Positions 33,518 through 44,017 are shown, numbered from the stretch's first letter. The stretch is 64,000 bases of DNA from Streptomyces albipurpureus (GCF_023701525.1 NZ_JAMQAW010000002.1:23697-87696), one strand, 5' to 3'. Numbers and translations are program-made. The notes: generated by a model from the letters alone, not told the origin.

Positions 33518-34309
33518 GTGAAGGTCGCCGCAGCACAATTCGCCCCGACCGCAGACGCGGCGGCCAATCTCGCCGTCATCGAGGAGATGACACGGGAAGC
33601 GGCCGAGTCGGGGGCCGAACTCATCATCTTCCCCGAGGAGGCGATGGTCCCCTCCGACGCGTCCGACACCCCGCTGCGTGAGCTCGCCGAGGCCCACTGG
33701 CCCAACTTCATCGAAGGCGTCACCCGGATAGCCTCCGAGCAGAACATCGCGATCATCGCGCCCGGCTACGAGGACAGCGGTACGGCACTGCCGTACAACA
33801 CCATCGCCGCCGTCGACGCGAGCGGCGAGGTACTCGGCCTCTACCGCAAGATGCATCTCTACGACGCCTTTAACTACCAGGAGTCGCGGCGCGTCCAGCG
33901 CGGTGACACCGGTCCTGTCGTGGTCCGCATCGGCGACTTCAATGTCGGCCTGGTCAACTGCTACGACGTCCGCTTCCCCGAGTTCACCCGCTCGCTGATC
34001 GAGATGGGCGCGGATCTGCTCTCCGTGTCGGCCGCCTGGGTACGCGGTCCGCTCAAGGAAGACCACTGGACGACCCTGCTGCGCACCCGGGCCATCGAGA
34101 ACACCTGCTGGGTGGTGGCGTCCTCGCTGACCACGCCCGACTGCATCGGGATGAGCATGGCCATCGATCCGCTGGGTGTGGTGCGCGCGGCGCTCGGCGA
34201 GGAGGAGCGCTCGCTGCTCGTCGTCAACGCCGACAAGGACCGCATCGACCGTGCCCGTACGGTCCTGCCCGTCCTTCGCAACCGCCGCATCATCATCGGA
34301 CCGAGGTGA
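33518..34309 (+). CDS. nitrilase-superfamily carbon-nitrogen hydrolase
   Basis: 263 residues, GTG after CAGGAGGC. The Glu-Lys-Cys triad is intact: Glu in IIFPEEAM (~42), Lys in LYRKMHLYDAF (~110), Cys in VGLVNCYDVRFPEF (~148). Branch assignment within the superfamily (omega-amidase, aliphatic amidase, carbamoyl-putrescine amidase) is not possible by eye. It would release ammonia and a carboxylate from an amide or carbamoyl compound. As the first enzyme after the importer, it probably acts on the imported substrate or an early product. Confidence 0.9.
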   Translation: MKVAAAQFAPTADAAANLAVIEEMTREAAESGAELIIFPEEAMVPSDASDTPLRELAEAHWPNFIEGVTRIASEQNIAIIAPGYEDSGTALPYNTIAAVDASGEVLGLYRKMHLYDAFNYQESRRVQRGDTGPVVVRIGDFNVGLVNCYDVRFPEFTRSLIEMGADLLSVSAAWVRGPLKEDHWTTLLRTRAIENTCWVVASSLTTPDCIGMSMAIDPLGVVRAALGEEERSLLVVNADKDRIDRARTVLPVLRNRRIIIGPR

Positions 34310-35001
34310 CCCGTCCCATGCCGCTCGACATTCGTGAACTCCCCTCCCCGATGGACGGGGAACTCACCGAACTCACCGACAAGCTCCGCAAGGTGGACTT
34401 CCCCACCCTCGGCCACTACCTGGAGGAGGGTTTCTGCGATCCGCTGCTCCAGCGGATGGCCGGCACCGAGAAGCTGGTCGGCCGGGCCATCACCGTCCGG
34501 ATCACCGCCACCGACTCCACGATGCTGCACCATGCGGCCGGGCTGGTCGGCCCGGGTGATGTGGTCATCGTCGACTGCGGCGGCGACCGGCGCCACGCAC
34601 CGCTCGGCGAGGTGGTCGTCAACGCCCTGGCCGCCCGTGGCGCGGCCGGTGCGGTGGTGGACGGCCTCTGCACCGACATCGACGCCCTGCGCGCGGTGGG
34701 GCTACCGGTGTTCGCCTACGGACGCACCCCGCTCACCACCAAGCTGCACGGCATCGCGGACGGCTCGCTCGGTGCGCCCCTGTCCATCGGCGGCGTCGCC
34801 GTGCACACCGGTGATCTGGTGCTCGGCGATGCCAATGGCCTGATCATCGCCCCGGCGTCACGGCTCGCGGCCGTCATCGACGAGGCCATCGCCGATGACG
34901 CGGAGGAGCCCGATCTGATCGCACAGCTGTGGGAGGGCGAGCCGCTGGGCTCGCTCACCGGTGCGACCGAGACCGTGCGGCGCCTCCAGACATCCGGCTG
35001 A
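34306..35001 (+). CDS. RraA-like / HMG-aldolase-fold protein
   Basis: 231 residues. Overlaps the nitrilase gene by 4 bp. RraA-fold motifs: GRAITVRITATDSTM, GDVVIVDCGGDRRHAPLGEV, then AVVDGLCTDIDALR. In true 4-hydroxy-4-methyl-2-oxoglutarate aldolases the last segment contains an Arg-Asp pair; here it is Thr-Asp (CTDID). The substrate-binding Arg thus appears replaced, so the protein may be a related lyase or decarboxylase rather than a classical aldolase. Despite the family's name it is not a menaquinone methyltransferase and is too divergent to be called an RNase E inhibitor. Its operon position indicates a C-C or C-N bond step. Confidence 0.85.
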   Translation: MTRPMPLDIRELPSPMDGELTELTDKLRKVDFPTLGHYLEEGFCDPLLQRMAGTEKLVGRAITVRITATDSTMLHHAAGLVGPGDVVIVDCGGDRRHAPLGEVVVNALAARGAAGAVVDGLCTDIDALRAVGLPVFAYGRTPLTTKLHGIADGSLGAPLSIGGVAVHTGDLVLGDANGLIIAPASRLAAVIDEAIADDAEEPDLIAQLWEGEPLGSLTGATETVRRLQTSG

Positions 35002-35053
35002 GACCCCGCCGAAACCCCCCACCGAACCACCCCTCGCATCCGAAAGGTCCATC

Positions 35054-35776
35054 GTGTTCCTGAAAGCCGCCATCAACGGCGGGCGCTTGCAGTCCGAGCA
35101 CCGCGCCGTCCCCCTCACCCCCGAGGAGATCGCCGCCGACACCCTCGCGGTGGTCACCGCCGGTGCGGACATCGTCCACTTCCACGTCCGTGAGGCGGAC
35201 GGCGGACAGACCATCCGGCCCGACGCCCTGGCCGAGGTGCTGGCAGCGATCCGCGCGGTGGCGCCGGACGCCGTCGTCGGCACCACCACCGGACTGTGGA
35301 CCTGCTCGGGGCCCGAGGAGCGCTACGAACTGGTCAAGTCGTGGACCACCCTGCCCGACTTCGCCTCGGCCGCCTTCAGCGAGGAGGGCGCCGCGGAGAC
35401 CGCGTCCCTGATCGTCGAACGGGGCATGGTGCTGGAGAGCGCCGTGTGGACGCTGGACGATGTGCCCGCGCTGCTGGCCTCCCCCACCCTCCACCAGAAC
35501 ACCCGCATCCTGATCGAGCCGGTCGAGGAGGACCCCGAGGAGGCGGTCGCCGCGGCCCGCGCGATGGCGGCGCAGATCAAGGCGGCGGGCGTGACCTGCC
35601 CGATCCTCTACCACGGCGACGCTCAGACGGTCTGGCCGCTGGTCCGGGCGGCTGCCGAGGACGGCTGCCAGGCGCGTATCGGCTTCGAGGACGGTACGGA
35701 GCTGCCGGACGGCAGCATCGCCGCCGACAACGCCGCACTGGTGCGCGCGGTCCGCGCCGAGGCCCCGCGCGTCTGA
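35054..35776 (+). CDS. BKACE family (DUF849, 3-keto-5-aminohexanoate cleavage-like) enzyme
   Basis: 240 residues, somewhat shorter than the 270-310 of characterised members. GTG start behind GAAAGG. The zinc site HFHVR is at ~45-50 and the barrel core is recognisable (PDAVVGTTTGLWT, NTRILIEPVEEDPEEA, CQARIGFEDGTELPDG). BKACE enzymes condense a beta-keto acid with acetyl-CoA to give acetoacetate and a CoA ester; substrate range is wide, including aminated beta-keto acids such as 3-keto-5-aminohexanoate and dehydrocarnitine. As last gene of the operon it would deliver CoA products to central metabolism. Confidence 0.85.
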   Translation: MFLKAAINGGRLQSEHRAVPLTPEEIAADTLAVVTAGADIVHFHVREADGGQTIRPDALAEVLAAIRAVAPDAVVGTTTGLWTCSGPEERYELVKSWTTLPDFASAAFSEEGAAETASLIVERGMVLESAVWTLDDVPALLASPTLHQNTRILIEPVEEDPEEAVAAARAMAAQIKAAGVTCPILYHGDAQTVWPLVRAAAEDGCQARIGFEDGTELPDGSIAADNAALVRAVRAEAPRV

Positions 35777-35802
35777 GACGAACCCCGGTTCGGCGCCGTA
35801 TC

Positions 35803-35836
35803 CACCCCCGCGGGCCGGTAAGGGCCCGCGGGGGTG
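35803..35836 (+). terminator. strong terminator of the ABC/catabolic operon
   Basis: A perfect 14-bp G+C-rich stem (CACCCCCGCGGGCC and its complement) with a 6-nt loop, 26 bp after the last stop. Confidence 0.85.
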
Positions 35837-36205
35837 CGGGTGTGAGCCCGCCAGCGCGGACCCGTGGAGATGCCGTGGGAAATCCCCGGGTCACCACGGT
35901 CCTCGCGACGGCCACCGCCGGGGGTACGACCCCGTTCGCGCGGGCGGAGCCGTTCCGGGTGCCGCCGCACCCGGAGCGGTCGCGTCCGCCCGCGCGAACG
36001 GACCAATCGGCTCCGCGGACCTGGGCCCGATGGGTTCGGTCCACGCTGGTGCGGGGTGACGGGGAGAACGACCGCCCGGTGTGGTGGGGTTAGCGGCGAC
36101 GGCCATCAGCCGGACCCAGCGCTCCCCCGCGGTCACCGCACGGGACACATATCCATCCGCCCATCCCATGTGGCGAGCGGTCATCATCGCCCCTAGCTTC
36201 GGCTT
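35837..36205. other. intergenic region, no gene seen
   Basis: About 370 bp between the terminator and the beta-helix gene. Frames on both strands lack supporting signals. The promoter for the downstream pair of genes must lie near its right end, where A+T content rises. Confidence 0.5.
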
Positions 36206-37288
36206 ATGACGCAACAACATAAACGACATAAACGACAGATCGCATGGGTTGCGGGGATGGCGGCCACGCTGGTCTCCGGTCTGGTCGTTGCCGCCCCCAC
36301 AGCGGCCTCGGAGACCTCACACCTGGTGCGCCCCGGCGAGTCCATCCAAGCCGCCGTCGACGCGGCCTCCCCCGGTGAGACCGTGCGCCTGCTCCCCGGC
36401 ACCTATCGCGAGAGCGTCCTGATCACCACCTCGGGGGTGACCCTGCGCGGCTCCGGACCCAAGACGGTGATCTCACCGCCCGCCACGGCGGACACCACCA
36501 ACAGCTGTGCGCGCGACGGCCATGGCATCTGTGTGCTGGGCACCGCGGCGGACGTGCTCACCGATGTCTCCGTCCGCTCCCTGACCGTGACGGGCTTCCC
36601 GCAACACGGCCTCTGGGCCTCCCGTACCGACGGCCTCAGCGTCCGCGGGGTGAGTGCCCGGGACAACGGCGTCTGGGGGCTGGCCCAGCAGCGTTCCACC
36701 CGCGCCGCCTTCCGCGGCAACACCGCCACCGGAAACGGCGACGCCGGGCTGTTCCTCGCCAACGCCATCGACGCCGAAGGCGGGGCCACCGACACCGGCG
36801 GCACCCTGATCGCGGACAACCGGCTCTCCGACAACCGCATCGGCATCACCGTACGACGGGTCCGCAATCTCACCGTCCGGGCCAATGAGATCTCCGCCAA
36901 CTGCGCCGGGCTCTTCGTCGTCGGCGACGAGTCCAAGCCCGCGGCCGGGGCCATGTCCATCACCGGCAACACGGTCGAGAAGAACAACAAGCTGTGCGCG
37001 GCGACCCCCCGGCTGCCCGCCATCCAGGGCTCCGGCATCGTTCTCACCGGCTCTGAGGCCAGTGTGATCCGCGGCAACAAGGTCATCGACAATGTGGGCA
37101 CCCAGCCCATGTCCGGTGGGATCGTGCTGGTCGCGAGCATGGTCGGCGCGCTGAACACCGACAATGTCATCGAGCACAACGACCTGCGCGGCAACGCCAC
37201 CGCCGACCTGGTCCACCGCGGCGGTGGCAGTGGAAACACCTTCGACGGCAATGTCTGCCAGTCCTCCGAGCCAGCAGGGATGTGCTGA
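36206..37288 (+). CDS. secreted right-handed beta-helix repeat protein
   Basis: 360 residues. Signal peptide: basic MTQQHKRHKRQ, core AWVAGMAATLVSGLVVAAP, cleavage near TAASE. The mature protein starts with the SIQAAVDAASPGETVRLLPG motif of parallel beta-helix proteins and continues with PbH1-type turns (~75-345) such as LSVRGVSARDNGVWGL, LIADNRLSDNRIGITVRRV, SVIRGNKVIDNVG, DNVIEHNDLRGNAT. Two C-terminal Cys (CQSSEPAGMC). This fold is used by pectate/alginate lyases and by surface adhesins; clear catalytic residues are not apparent. Its stop is immediately followed by the O-methyltransferase ATG, an intimate coupling that is unusual for these functions. Confidence 0.85.
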   Translation: MTQQHKRHKRQIAWVAGMAATLVSGLVVAAPTAASETSHLVRPGESIQAAVDAASPGETVRLLPGTYRESVLITTSGVTLRGSGPKTVISPPATADTTNSCARDGHGICVLGTAADVLTDVSVRSLTVTGFPQHGLWASRTDGLSVRGVSARDNGVWGLAQQRSTRAAFRGNTATGNGDAGLFLANAIDAEGGATDTGGTLIADNRLSDNRIGITVRRVRNLTVRANEISANCAGLFVVGDESKPAAGAMSITGNTVEKNNKLCAATPRLPAIQGSGIVLTGSEASVIRGNKVIDNVGTQPMSGGIVLVASMVGALNTDNVIEHNDLRGNATADLVHRGGGSGNTFDGNVCQSSEPAGMC

Positions 37289-38347
37289 ATGACAACGCTA
37301 AGCACCCGCCCCACCCAACCGGCCCCCGCGGAGGCGACCCCGCCGCCGGCGATGCGACTGCGCGAACTCGTCTTCGGGGCGGCCGTCTCCGCCGCCGTAC
37401 GGGCCGCGGCACGACTCAAGGTCGCCGACGCGCTCGATGACGTACCGGCCGCCGCCGAGAAGCTCGCCGCCGCCCTCGACACCGAGGTGGGCCCGCTGCG
37501 CCGGCTGCTGCGCGCCCTGTCCTGCTACGGCGTCTTCGAGGAGCGCCCCGACGGCACCTTCGGCCACACCCCGATGTCCCGGATGCTGCGCGAGGACGAT
37601 CCTCAGAGCCTGCGGGCGATCGCCCTGTGGTGCACCGAGCCCTGGACCTGGGAAGCCTGGCCACGGCTCGACGACGCGGTGGCCACCGGCGGCATCATCT
37701 TCCAGGAGCTCCACGGCAAGGGCTTCTTCGAGTACCTCCACCAGGACGCCCATGAATCGGCCCAGGTGTTCAACCAGGCGATGACGACGTCCAGTCGGCA
37801 GTCAGCCGCGGATGTGGCCGAACTGCTCGACCTCACGGGTGTGGCCTCGGTCGCCGACATCGGCGGCGGTCAGGGCCATGTGCTCGCCAGTCTGCTGGAG
37901 AAGCACCCCAAGGTGCGCGGCAGTCTGCTCGATCTGCCCGATGTGGTGGCCAAGGCGGATCCCCGGCTGCGCGAGGGCGGGGCGCTGGCCGAGCGGGTCA
38001 CCGTGGTGCCGGGTGACGCCCGGCGCGAGATCCCCATCGACGCCGATCTCTACATCATCAAGAACATCCTGGAGTGGGACGACGAGTCCACCCGCGACAC
38101 CCTGCGGAACGTGGTGGCGGCCGCCCGTCCCGGCGCCCGCGTCGTGGTGATCGAGAATCTGGTCGACGACACCCCGTCGATGAAGTTCACCACCGCCATG
38201 GACCTGATGCTGCTGCTGAACGTGGGCGGTGCCAAGCACACCAGGCAGTCCCTGGTGGAGCGGATGACCCAGGCGGGCCTGGCTCCCCTGGTCATCCGCC
38301 CGGTGAACGCCTATCTCCATGCGTTTGAGTCCACCGTGGCGAAGTGA
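37289..38347 (+). CDS. SAM-dependent O-methyltransferase (plant-type, dimerising)
   Basis: 352 residues. N-terminal dimerisation domain (~20-105: LRELVFGAAVSAAVRAAARL, LLRALSCYGVF), then the Methyltransf_2 fold: SAM loop VADIGGGQGHVLASLLEKHP (~182-200), GDARREIPIDADLYIIKNI with the acid residue, ILEWDDEST (~250) with the usual catalytic base position, and EN(L/V) motif VIENLVDD. Matches tailoring O-methyltransferases of aromatic polyketide pathways. It converges on the spore-pigment operon; methylation of a pigment phenol is plausible, although the gene is co-transcribed with the secreted beta-helix gene. Confidence 0.88.
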   Translation: MTTLSTRPTQPAPAEATPPPAMRLRELVFGAAVSAAVRAAARLKVADALDDVPAAAEKLAAALDTEVGPLRRLLRALSCYGVFEERPDGTFGHTPMSRMLREDDPQSLRAIALWCTEPWTWEAWPRLDDAVATGGIIFQELHGKGFFEYLHQDAHESAQVFNQAMTTSSRQSAADVAELLDLTGVASVADIGGGQGHVLASLLEKHPKVRGSLLDLPDVVAKADPRLREGGALAERVTVVPGDARREIPIDADLYIIKNILEWDDESTRDTLRNVVAAARPGARVVVIENLVDDTPSMKFTTAMDLMLLLNVGGAKHTRQSLVERMTQAGLAPLVIRPVNAYLHAFESTVAK

Positions 38348-38381
38348 GCGCCCTTTCGCGGCGGCCCATCACCCGACAACG

Positions 38382-38420
38382 ACAGCTCCCCGGCCCCTAC
38401 GTCAGGGGCCGGGGAGCTGT
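38382..38420. terminator. bidirectional terminator between methyltransferase and pigment operon
   Basis: A perfect 17-bp inverted repeat (ACAGCTCCCCGGCCCCT) with a 5-nt loop, placed between two converging 3' ends. The strongest hairpin in the window. Confidence 0.9.
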
Positions 38421-38432
38421 GGTGTGCCTGGG

Positions 38433-38768
38433 CTAGGCGCGGGTCCAGTGGTAGAACTGCCGGGCCATCGCGTCCTTGGGGCTGCGCCAGGTTTCCGGGT
38501 TGTACGGGGAGATGTACGCGGTCAGTTGGTCGCTCAGCCCGCGGAACTCCGGGTGGTCCGTCACCTTGGCGACCGCGGGACCGGGGGGCCGGTCCGACTC
38601 GATCAGATGCAGATACACATCACCGAACTGGAAGAGGCTGCGCCGGGTGACTCCGACCAGATGCGGTAGCTCGCCCTGGTCCGACTCGGCGAAGAGCCGG
38701 GCGATGCCATCGGCGGAGTCCGGTGCCATCCTGGCGACGATCAGTGCCTGGTGGGGGGAGTTGGTCAT
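38433..38768 (-). CDS. whiE ORFVII: TcmI-type polyketide cyclase (whiE ORFVII-like)
   Basis: 111 residues. Dimeric ferredoxin-like fold of TcmI cyclases: ALIVARMAPDSADGIARLFA, GVTRRSLFQFGDVYLHLIE, then HPEFRGLSDQLTAYISPYNP and the conserved C-terminal W-x-SPKDAMARQFYHW. These enzymes close later rings of the polyketide. Last gene of the leftward pigment operon. Confidence 0.9.
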   Translation of the reverse strand: MTNSPHQALIVARMAPDSADGIARLFAESDQGELPHLVGVTRRSLFQFGDVYLHLIESDRPPGPAVAKVTDHPEFRGLSDQLTAYISPYNPETWRSPKDAMARQFYHWTRA

Positions 38769-38791
38769 CTCGAAGTGCCCTTCTGTCCCAC

Positions 38792-39533
<742 letters not shown>

Positions 39534-39619
39534 GGGGTTTCTCCTTGGTGTGTGCGTATCTCAGGCAGGTCCTGGGGCCAGGGTCCGAGGGTTCTTGGAC
39601 CAGGAAGCGGCTGGGGGCT

Positions 39620-40888
39620 CTAGTCGGGGTCCGCGGCCCGAAGGACGAGTGCGGAGTTCGACCCCATGAGTCCGCGGCTGAGCACCAGGGCGGTGCGCAG
39701 GGTCGCGCGGCGGGCGTTGCCGGTGACCACATCGATGTCATGGCAGACGTCGAAGACATTGGGAGTGGGGGGTACCAGGCCGTGCTCCATGGCCAGGACG
39801 GCGGCCGCCACATCGAGTACCGGGCCCCCGCAGTAGGCGCGTCCGATGCCGGTCTTGGGGGCGGTCACGGGCACCCGTCGGCCGTGGTCGCCGAGGGCGT
39901 CGACGATGGCGAGGGCCTCGGCCCGGTCGGCCTCGGGCGTCCCCACGGCATCGGCGAAGACCACGTCCACCTCCTGCGGTGCGCAGCCGGCCTGGGCGAG
40001 CGCACCGCGGATCGCCCTGGCCAGGCCCTCCCGTGAGTCCTGCCAGCGGCCGGGGCCGGTGAAGGTGGCCGCGTGCCCGGCGACCCGGGCCCGCGGGCGG
40101 GCGCCGCGACGCAGGGCCGCCGCGTTCTCCTCGACGACCAGCATGGCGCCGCCTTCGGCGGGTACGAAGCCCCGGGCGTCGCTGGTGAAGGGCCGATAGG
40201 CGCGGGTCGGGTCATCGCTGGTGCTCAGATCCTCATAGCCCAGTTGGCAGACGACCGAGTAGGGCGCAAGGGGGGCCTCCGCTGAGCCGACGACCACCGC
40301 GTCGGTGCCACGGGAGATGGCCCCGGCGGCATGGGCGAACGCGTCCAGACCACCGGCTTCATCGCTGCACACCACCCCGCAGGGCCCCTTGAAGCCGCCG
40401 CGGATGCTGATCTGACCGGTGCTGGCCGCGTAGAACCAGGCGATGGACTGGTACGGGCCGACGAAGCGGGAGCTCTTGCCCCAGAGCTCCTGGAGCTCCC
40501 GCTGCCCGAACTCCCCACCGCCGGAGCCGGACGCGGTGACCACACCGACGTCGAACGGCGAGTCCTCGTAGTCAGCGCGGCCCAACCGGGCGTCGGCCAG
40601 CGCAAGATCGGCCGCCGCCATCGCGAAGTGGGTGAACCGGTCGGTCTGGACGAGGAACCGGTCTTCCACCATGGTCCCCGGGTCGAGGTCGCGTACCTCG
40701 CCACCGACCTTGAGCGGCAGCTCCTCGCACCCCTCCCGGGTGATCCGGTCCAGGACGCTGATGCCTTCCTGGGTGGATTTCCAGAAGACGTCGGCGCCGA
40801 TCCCATTGGGGGCGATCACGCCGAGACCGGTGACCACCGTGTCCCGGCGGCCCGGGTCCTCACGGCGGGTACGGGAGCCGCTCATCAT
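39620..40888 (-). CDS. whiE ORFIV: chain-length factor / KS-beta (whiE ORFIV-like)
   Basis: 422 residues from the ATG that overlaps the KS-alpha stop (ATGA). Ketosynthase fold, but the active-site Cys is replaced by Gln in [10 protein letters not shown], the hallmark of KS-beta. It pairs with KS-alpha and sets chain length; whiE systems make dodecaketides. Other conserved points: [45 protein letters not shown]. Confidence 0.93.
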   Translation of the reverse strand: MMSGSRTRREDPGRRDTVVTGLGVIAPNGIGADVFWKSTQEGISVLDRITREGCEELPLKVGGEVRDLDPGTMVEDRFLVQTDRFTHFAMAAADLALADARLGRADYEDSPFDVGVVTASGSGGGEFGQRELQELWGKSSRFVGPYQSIAWFYAASTGQISIRGGFKGPCGVVCSDEAGGLDAFAHAAGAISRGTDAVVVGSAEAPLAPYSVVCQLGYEDLSTSDDPTRAYRPFTSDARGFVPAEGGAMLVVEENAAALRRGARPRARVAGHAATFTGPGRWQDSREGLARAIRGALAQAGCAPQEVDVVFADAVGTPEADRAEALAIVDALGDHGRRVPVTAPKTGIGRAYCGGPVLDVAAAVLAMEHGLVPPTPNVFDVCHDIDVVTGNARRATLRTALVLSRGLMGSNSALVLRAADPD

Positions 40889-42150
40889 GCCCTCCCATCG
40901 GGCTGGGTCATCACAACCGCTGACTGGAATCCGCCGAACCCACTGCCGACGGAGAGCACATTGCGCAGCTTCCGGGGGCGGGCGGTGCGCGGGACGTAGT
41001 CCAGGTCGCACTCGGGGTCCGGGGTCTCGTAGTTGGCCGTCGGTGGCACCACCTGACGGTCCATGGCCAGCACACAGGCCACGAGTTCGATCGCGCCGAT
41101 CGCGCCGAGTGAGTGTCCGACCATGGATTTGATGGAGCTCATGGGCGTGTTGTAGGCGTGCGCACCGAGCGACCGTTTGACCGCGGCAGTCTCATGGCGG
41201 TCGTTCTGCTTGGTGCCGGAGCCATGAGCGTTCACATAGTCGATCGACGAGCTGTCGATCCGGGCGTGGGCGAGGGCGGTGTCGATGGCCCGGGCCATCT
41301 CCAGCCCCTCGGGGGTGAGTCCGGTCATGTGGTACGCGTTGCCGAAGGTGGCGTACCCGCTGATCTCGCAGTACACGGTGGCGCCACGGGCCCGGGCGTG
41401 CTCCAGCTCCTCCAGTACGAGTACGGCGCCGCCTTCGCCCATGACGAACCCGTCGCGGTTGGCGTCGAACGGGCGGGAGGCGTGTTCGGGGTCGTCGTTG
41501 TTGGGTGAGGTGGCCTTGATGGCGTCGAAGCAGGCCACCGTGATGGGGGAGATCGGGGAGTCGGACGCGCCGGCGATGCACACGTCGGCGCGGCCCTCCT
41601 CGATGGCGTGCATGGCGTAGCCCACCGCGTCGAGTCCCGAGGTGCAGCCCGTGGAGACGGTCTGCACCGGCCCGTGTGCGCCGACCTGTTCGGCGACGGC
41701 GGAGGCGAGGGTGCTCGGTGAGAAGGCACGGTGGAGATCGGGGCCGGCCGGCCGGTGGTCGACGTCCCAGCGCTGTCCGCGGGAGGAGACGGCGACATAG
41801 TCGTTCTCCAGCCGGGTGGTCCCACCGACGGCGGTGCCCAAGGACACGCCGATACGCCAGGGGTCGAGGCGCTCGGGGTCGAGCCCCGCGTCCCGGACGG
41901 CCTCGCGGGCGGCGACCAGGGCGAACTGGATGTAGCGGTCCGAGCGGGCGGCCTCCACGGGGTCGAGGCCGTGGTCGTCGGGGTTGAAGTCGACCTCGGC
42001 GGCGATCCGGGAGCGGAAGCCCTCCGGGTCGAAGAGGGTGATGCCCCTGGTGGCCGTGCGCCCGTTCGCCAGGAGGTCCCAGAACGCCGGGGCGCCGACA
42101 CCGCCGGGGGCGACGACGCCGACCCCGGTGACCGCCACCCGCCGTTTCAT
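40885..42150 (-). CDS. whiE ORFIII: beta-ketoacyl synthase KS-alpha (whiE ORFIII-like)
   Basis: 421 residues. Active-site Cys in [13 protein letters not shown] (~169-181), first His in [12 protein letters not shown], second in [11 protein letters not shown]. Glycine-rich end [12 protein letters not shown]. Condenses malonyl extender units with KS-beta. Overlaps both neighbours by 4 bp, so the cupin, KS-alpha and KS-beta genes are translationally coupled. Confidence 0.95.
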   Translation of the reverse strand: MKRRVAVTGVGVVAPGGVGAPAFWDLLANGRTATRGITLFDPEGFRSRIAAEVDFNPDDHGLDPVEAARSDRYIQFALVAAREAVRDAGLDPERLDPWRIGVSLGTAVGGTTRLENDYVAVSSRGQRWDVDHRPAGPDLHRAFSPSTLASAVAEQVGAHGPVQTVSTGCTSGLDAVGYAMHAIEEGRADVCIAGASDSPISPITVACFDAIKATSPNNDDPEHASRPFDANRDGFVMGEGGAVLVLEELEHARARGATVYCEISGYATFGNAYHMTGLTPEGLEMARAIDTALAHARIDSSSIDYVNAHGSGTKQNDRHETAAVKRSLGAHAYNTPMSSIKSMVGHSLGAIGAIELVACVLAMDRQVVPPTANYETPDPECDLDYVPRTARPRKLRNVLSVGSGFGGFQSAVVMTQPDGRA

Positions 42151-42590
42151 GAGACCGCCCCGGACCGTTCCGGTGGCCTGCCCTCTTCGGCCGCCGCGGT
42201 GTTCTCGGGGGCCTCGGTGTCGACGTGTCCGAGCTCTGGGCGGGGTGCGAGCGGGCCGAGGTGGAAGACCATACGGGCCTCGACATTTCCGACGTTGCGG
42301 AACCGGTGCCGTACGTTGAGCGGGATGAGCAGGCCCTGGTCGGGGCGCATCTGGTGGGTCTCGCCATCGAGGTCCACCTCCAGGAGACCGCTCACCACGT
42401 AGATGAACTCCTCCGAGTACGGGTGGTAGTGCTCGGCGATGCGCTCACCGGGCTGCACGATCGCCAGGCCCATGAAGCCGCTGGTCGCGCCCACCGCGGT
42501 GGGGGTGAGCAGCGCGCGCAGATCGCCTCCGCGGCGGGTGTTGGGCTGGCTCTCGCTGAGGTCCACGATGCGTGGGCTGTGCGTGGTCAT
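42147..42590 (-). CDS. whiE ORFII: cupin-domain pigment biosynthesis protein (whiE ORFII-like)
   Basis: 147 residues. A single cupin_2 barrel with the metal-binding pattern [17 protein letters not shown] (two His and a Glu) and a third His in [15 protein letters not shown] behind GGAGGAACC. Cupins of this operon are needed for mature pigment; the chemical step is not settled. Confidence 0.9.
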   Translation of the reverse strand: MTTHSPRIVDLSESQPNTRRGGDLRALLTPTAVGATSGFMGLAIVQPGERIAEHYHPYSEEFIYVVSGLLEVDLDGETHQMRPDQGLLIPLNVRHRFRNVGNVEARMVFHLGPLAPRPELGHVDTEAPENTAAAEEGRPPERSGAVS

Positions 42591-42645
42591 TCTGGTTCCT
42601 CCAGTTGGCCGCGGTCGGCTTGGGGCGACCGCGGAGCCGGGCGGG

Positions 42646-43767
42646 TCAGGACTCGGGTGGGGCGTAGCGGTCGGTGATGAGTTGCATGTCGGAGTCGGCG
42701 AGGAAGCGTCCGATCTCCGATTCGTCGCCGTCCGCGACGGCCTCGCCGCCGATGAGCAGTCGGGCGAGGGTCGCCGCCTTGCGGTGGCCGTGGACCCCGA
42801 GCGCCAGGGAGGGGTGGCTGACCAGCGGTCCGCTGACATCGATGAGTCGGACCACGATGTTGTCGCGGTGGAAGACGGTGCTGCTCACCACCGGACTGCG
42901 CGGATCGTCCGCCGCGGCCTCGTCCTGCTGGGCGAGGAAGCGCGCGACGGCGAGACCGCAGTCGTCCTTGGCCTGGTAGTACAGGGCGTGCCGGTTGACC
43001 TCGTCGCCGCCCCGGCCATCGGCCGCCACATGGTGGACCGCGGGGAGCGCGGCGCGGGTGAAGAAGAGCCGGGCGGAGTTGGGGTCGTTCAGGTCCCGGT
43101 CCTGCTCCAGATAGGGGTTGATGGCCTCCTCGACGGCCCGTACCTCGGGCTGGCGTGATACGTGCCGCAGTGCGGCCATCAGATCGCCCTGCACCTCGAT
43201 CGCCCGGACGACCCGGTTGCCCCGCATGAAGAGCGAGGTGCGCCGCAGCCGGGTGTGATCGTCGACACGGGCCGCGGGTGAGGAGTATCCGGCGAGGATC
43301 TTGGCGACGGCCTGCTCGCTGCCCGGCTTGACGGTGAACGTCAGGGCGTGGCGTACGACTCCCTCACCGACACGAGGCGCCGCTTGGAGTCCTGCACGGG
43401 CCGACTCATGGGTGGCGACGAAGGGCTGTCCGGTCTCGCGCAGCACACTGAAACGCAGCGAGCGGGTATCCCGTACGCAACTGTGCAGCGGCTGGACGGT
43501 CTCCACGTGCTCCTCGCTGTTCACCCAGGCGAGGAAGGGCGGGGCGCTCTCCCATTCGCTGGTGATGAGCCACTGCGAGGGGTTCTCGATCGACTGGCAG
43601 AGTTGGTCGCTGATGTGGCCGGGCACCGAGGCCACATGGTTGCGCATGTGCTCGTACGCCTCAAGGAACTGCTTCTGGGCCCCGTCGTGGAGGTCCAGCA
43701 GCAGAATGACCCGAAGCCGTGAGCCATCGAAGGCGGACTGCGATATCCGTTCCGACAAGGTGGTCAT
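42646..43767 (-). CDS. whiE ORFI: SchA/CurD-like spore-pigment protein (whiE ORFI-like)
   Basis: 373 residues, first gene of the leftward operon. Three successive ferredoxin-like segments: ~15-110 ([31 protein letters not shown]), ~135-230 ([35 protein letters not shown]) and ~265-355 ([36 protein letters not shown]). These are related to antibiotic-biosynthesis-monooxygenase/cyclase folds, but the biochemical role in pigment formation is undefined. Position and size match ORFI in known spore-pigment clusters. Confidence 0.9.
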   Translation of the reverse strand: MTTLSERISQSAFDGSRLRVILLLDLHDGAQKQFLEAYEHMRNHVASVPGHISDQLCQSIENPSQWLITSEWESAPPFLAWVNSEEHVETVQPLHSCVRDTRSLRFSVLRETGQPFVATHESARAGLQAAPRVGEGVVRHALTFTVKPGSEQAVAKILAGYSSPAARVDDHTRLRRTSLFMRGNRVVRAIEVQGDLMAALRHVSRQPEVRAVEEAINPYLEQDRDLNDPNSARLFFTRAALPAVHHVAADGRGGDEVNRHALYYQAKDDCGLAVARFLAQQDEAAADDPRSPVVSSTVFHRDNIVVRLIDVSGPLVSHPSLALGVHGHRKAATLARLLIGGEAVADGDESEIGRFLADSDMQLITDRYAPPES

Positions 43768-44017
43768 CCCTCTTCACACTCCTTCGCGACTGAGCCGCCG
43801 CCACAGGGATGGCCCGTCGTCAGTCATCAGATGGAAATCCGCCCGGAGCGGCCGACCACTGCATCGGTCGCTCCGGCGATGCGCACGAATCGCCCCGCTG
43901 GGCGCGGAGGCTCTCCCGTGAATCGATCGTGATCCGGTACCACGTGTGGCGCGAGAGATGGGCACCAAGCGGGTGAATGGGCGAGGCAACCGGCGCCGCG
44001 AGGGGCACACAAACTGC
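43768..44017. promoter_or_regulatory. divergent whiE promoter region
   Basis: 250 bp between the seven-gene pigment operon and the divergent hydroxylase gene. In S. coelicolor this region carries two developmental promoters, the hydroxylase one depending on sigma-F. I cannot pick out a consensus with confidence here. Confidence 0.5.

Noticed and set aside
39620..40888. Missing active-site Cys in the second ketosynthase
   Set aside because: Expected: chain-length factors carry Gln at this position.
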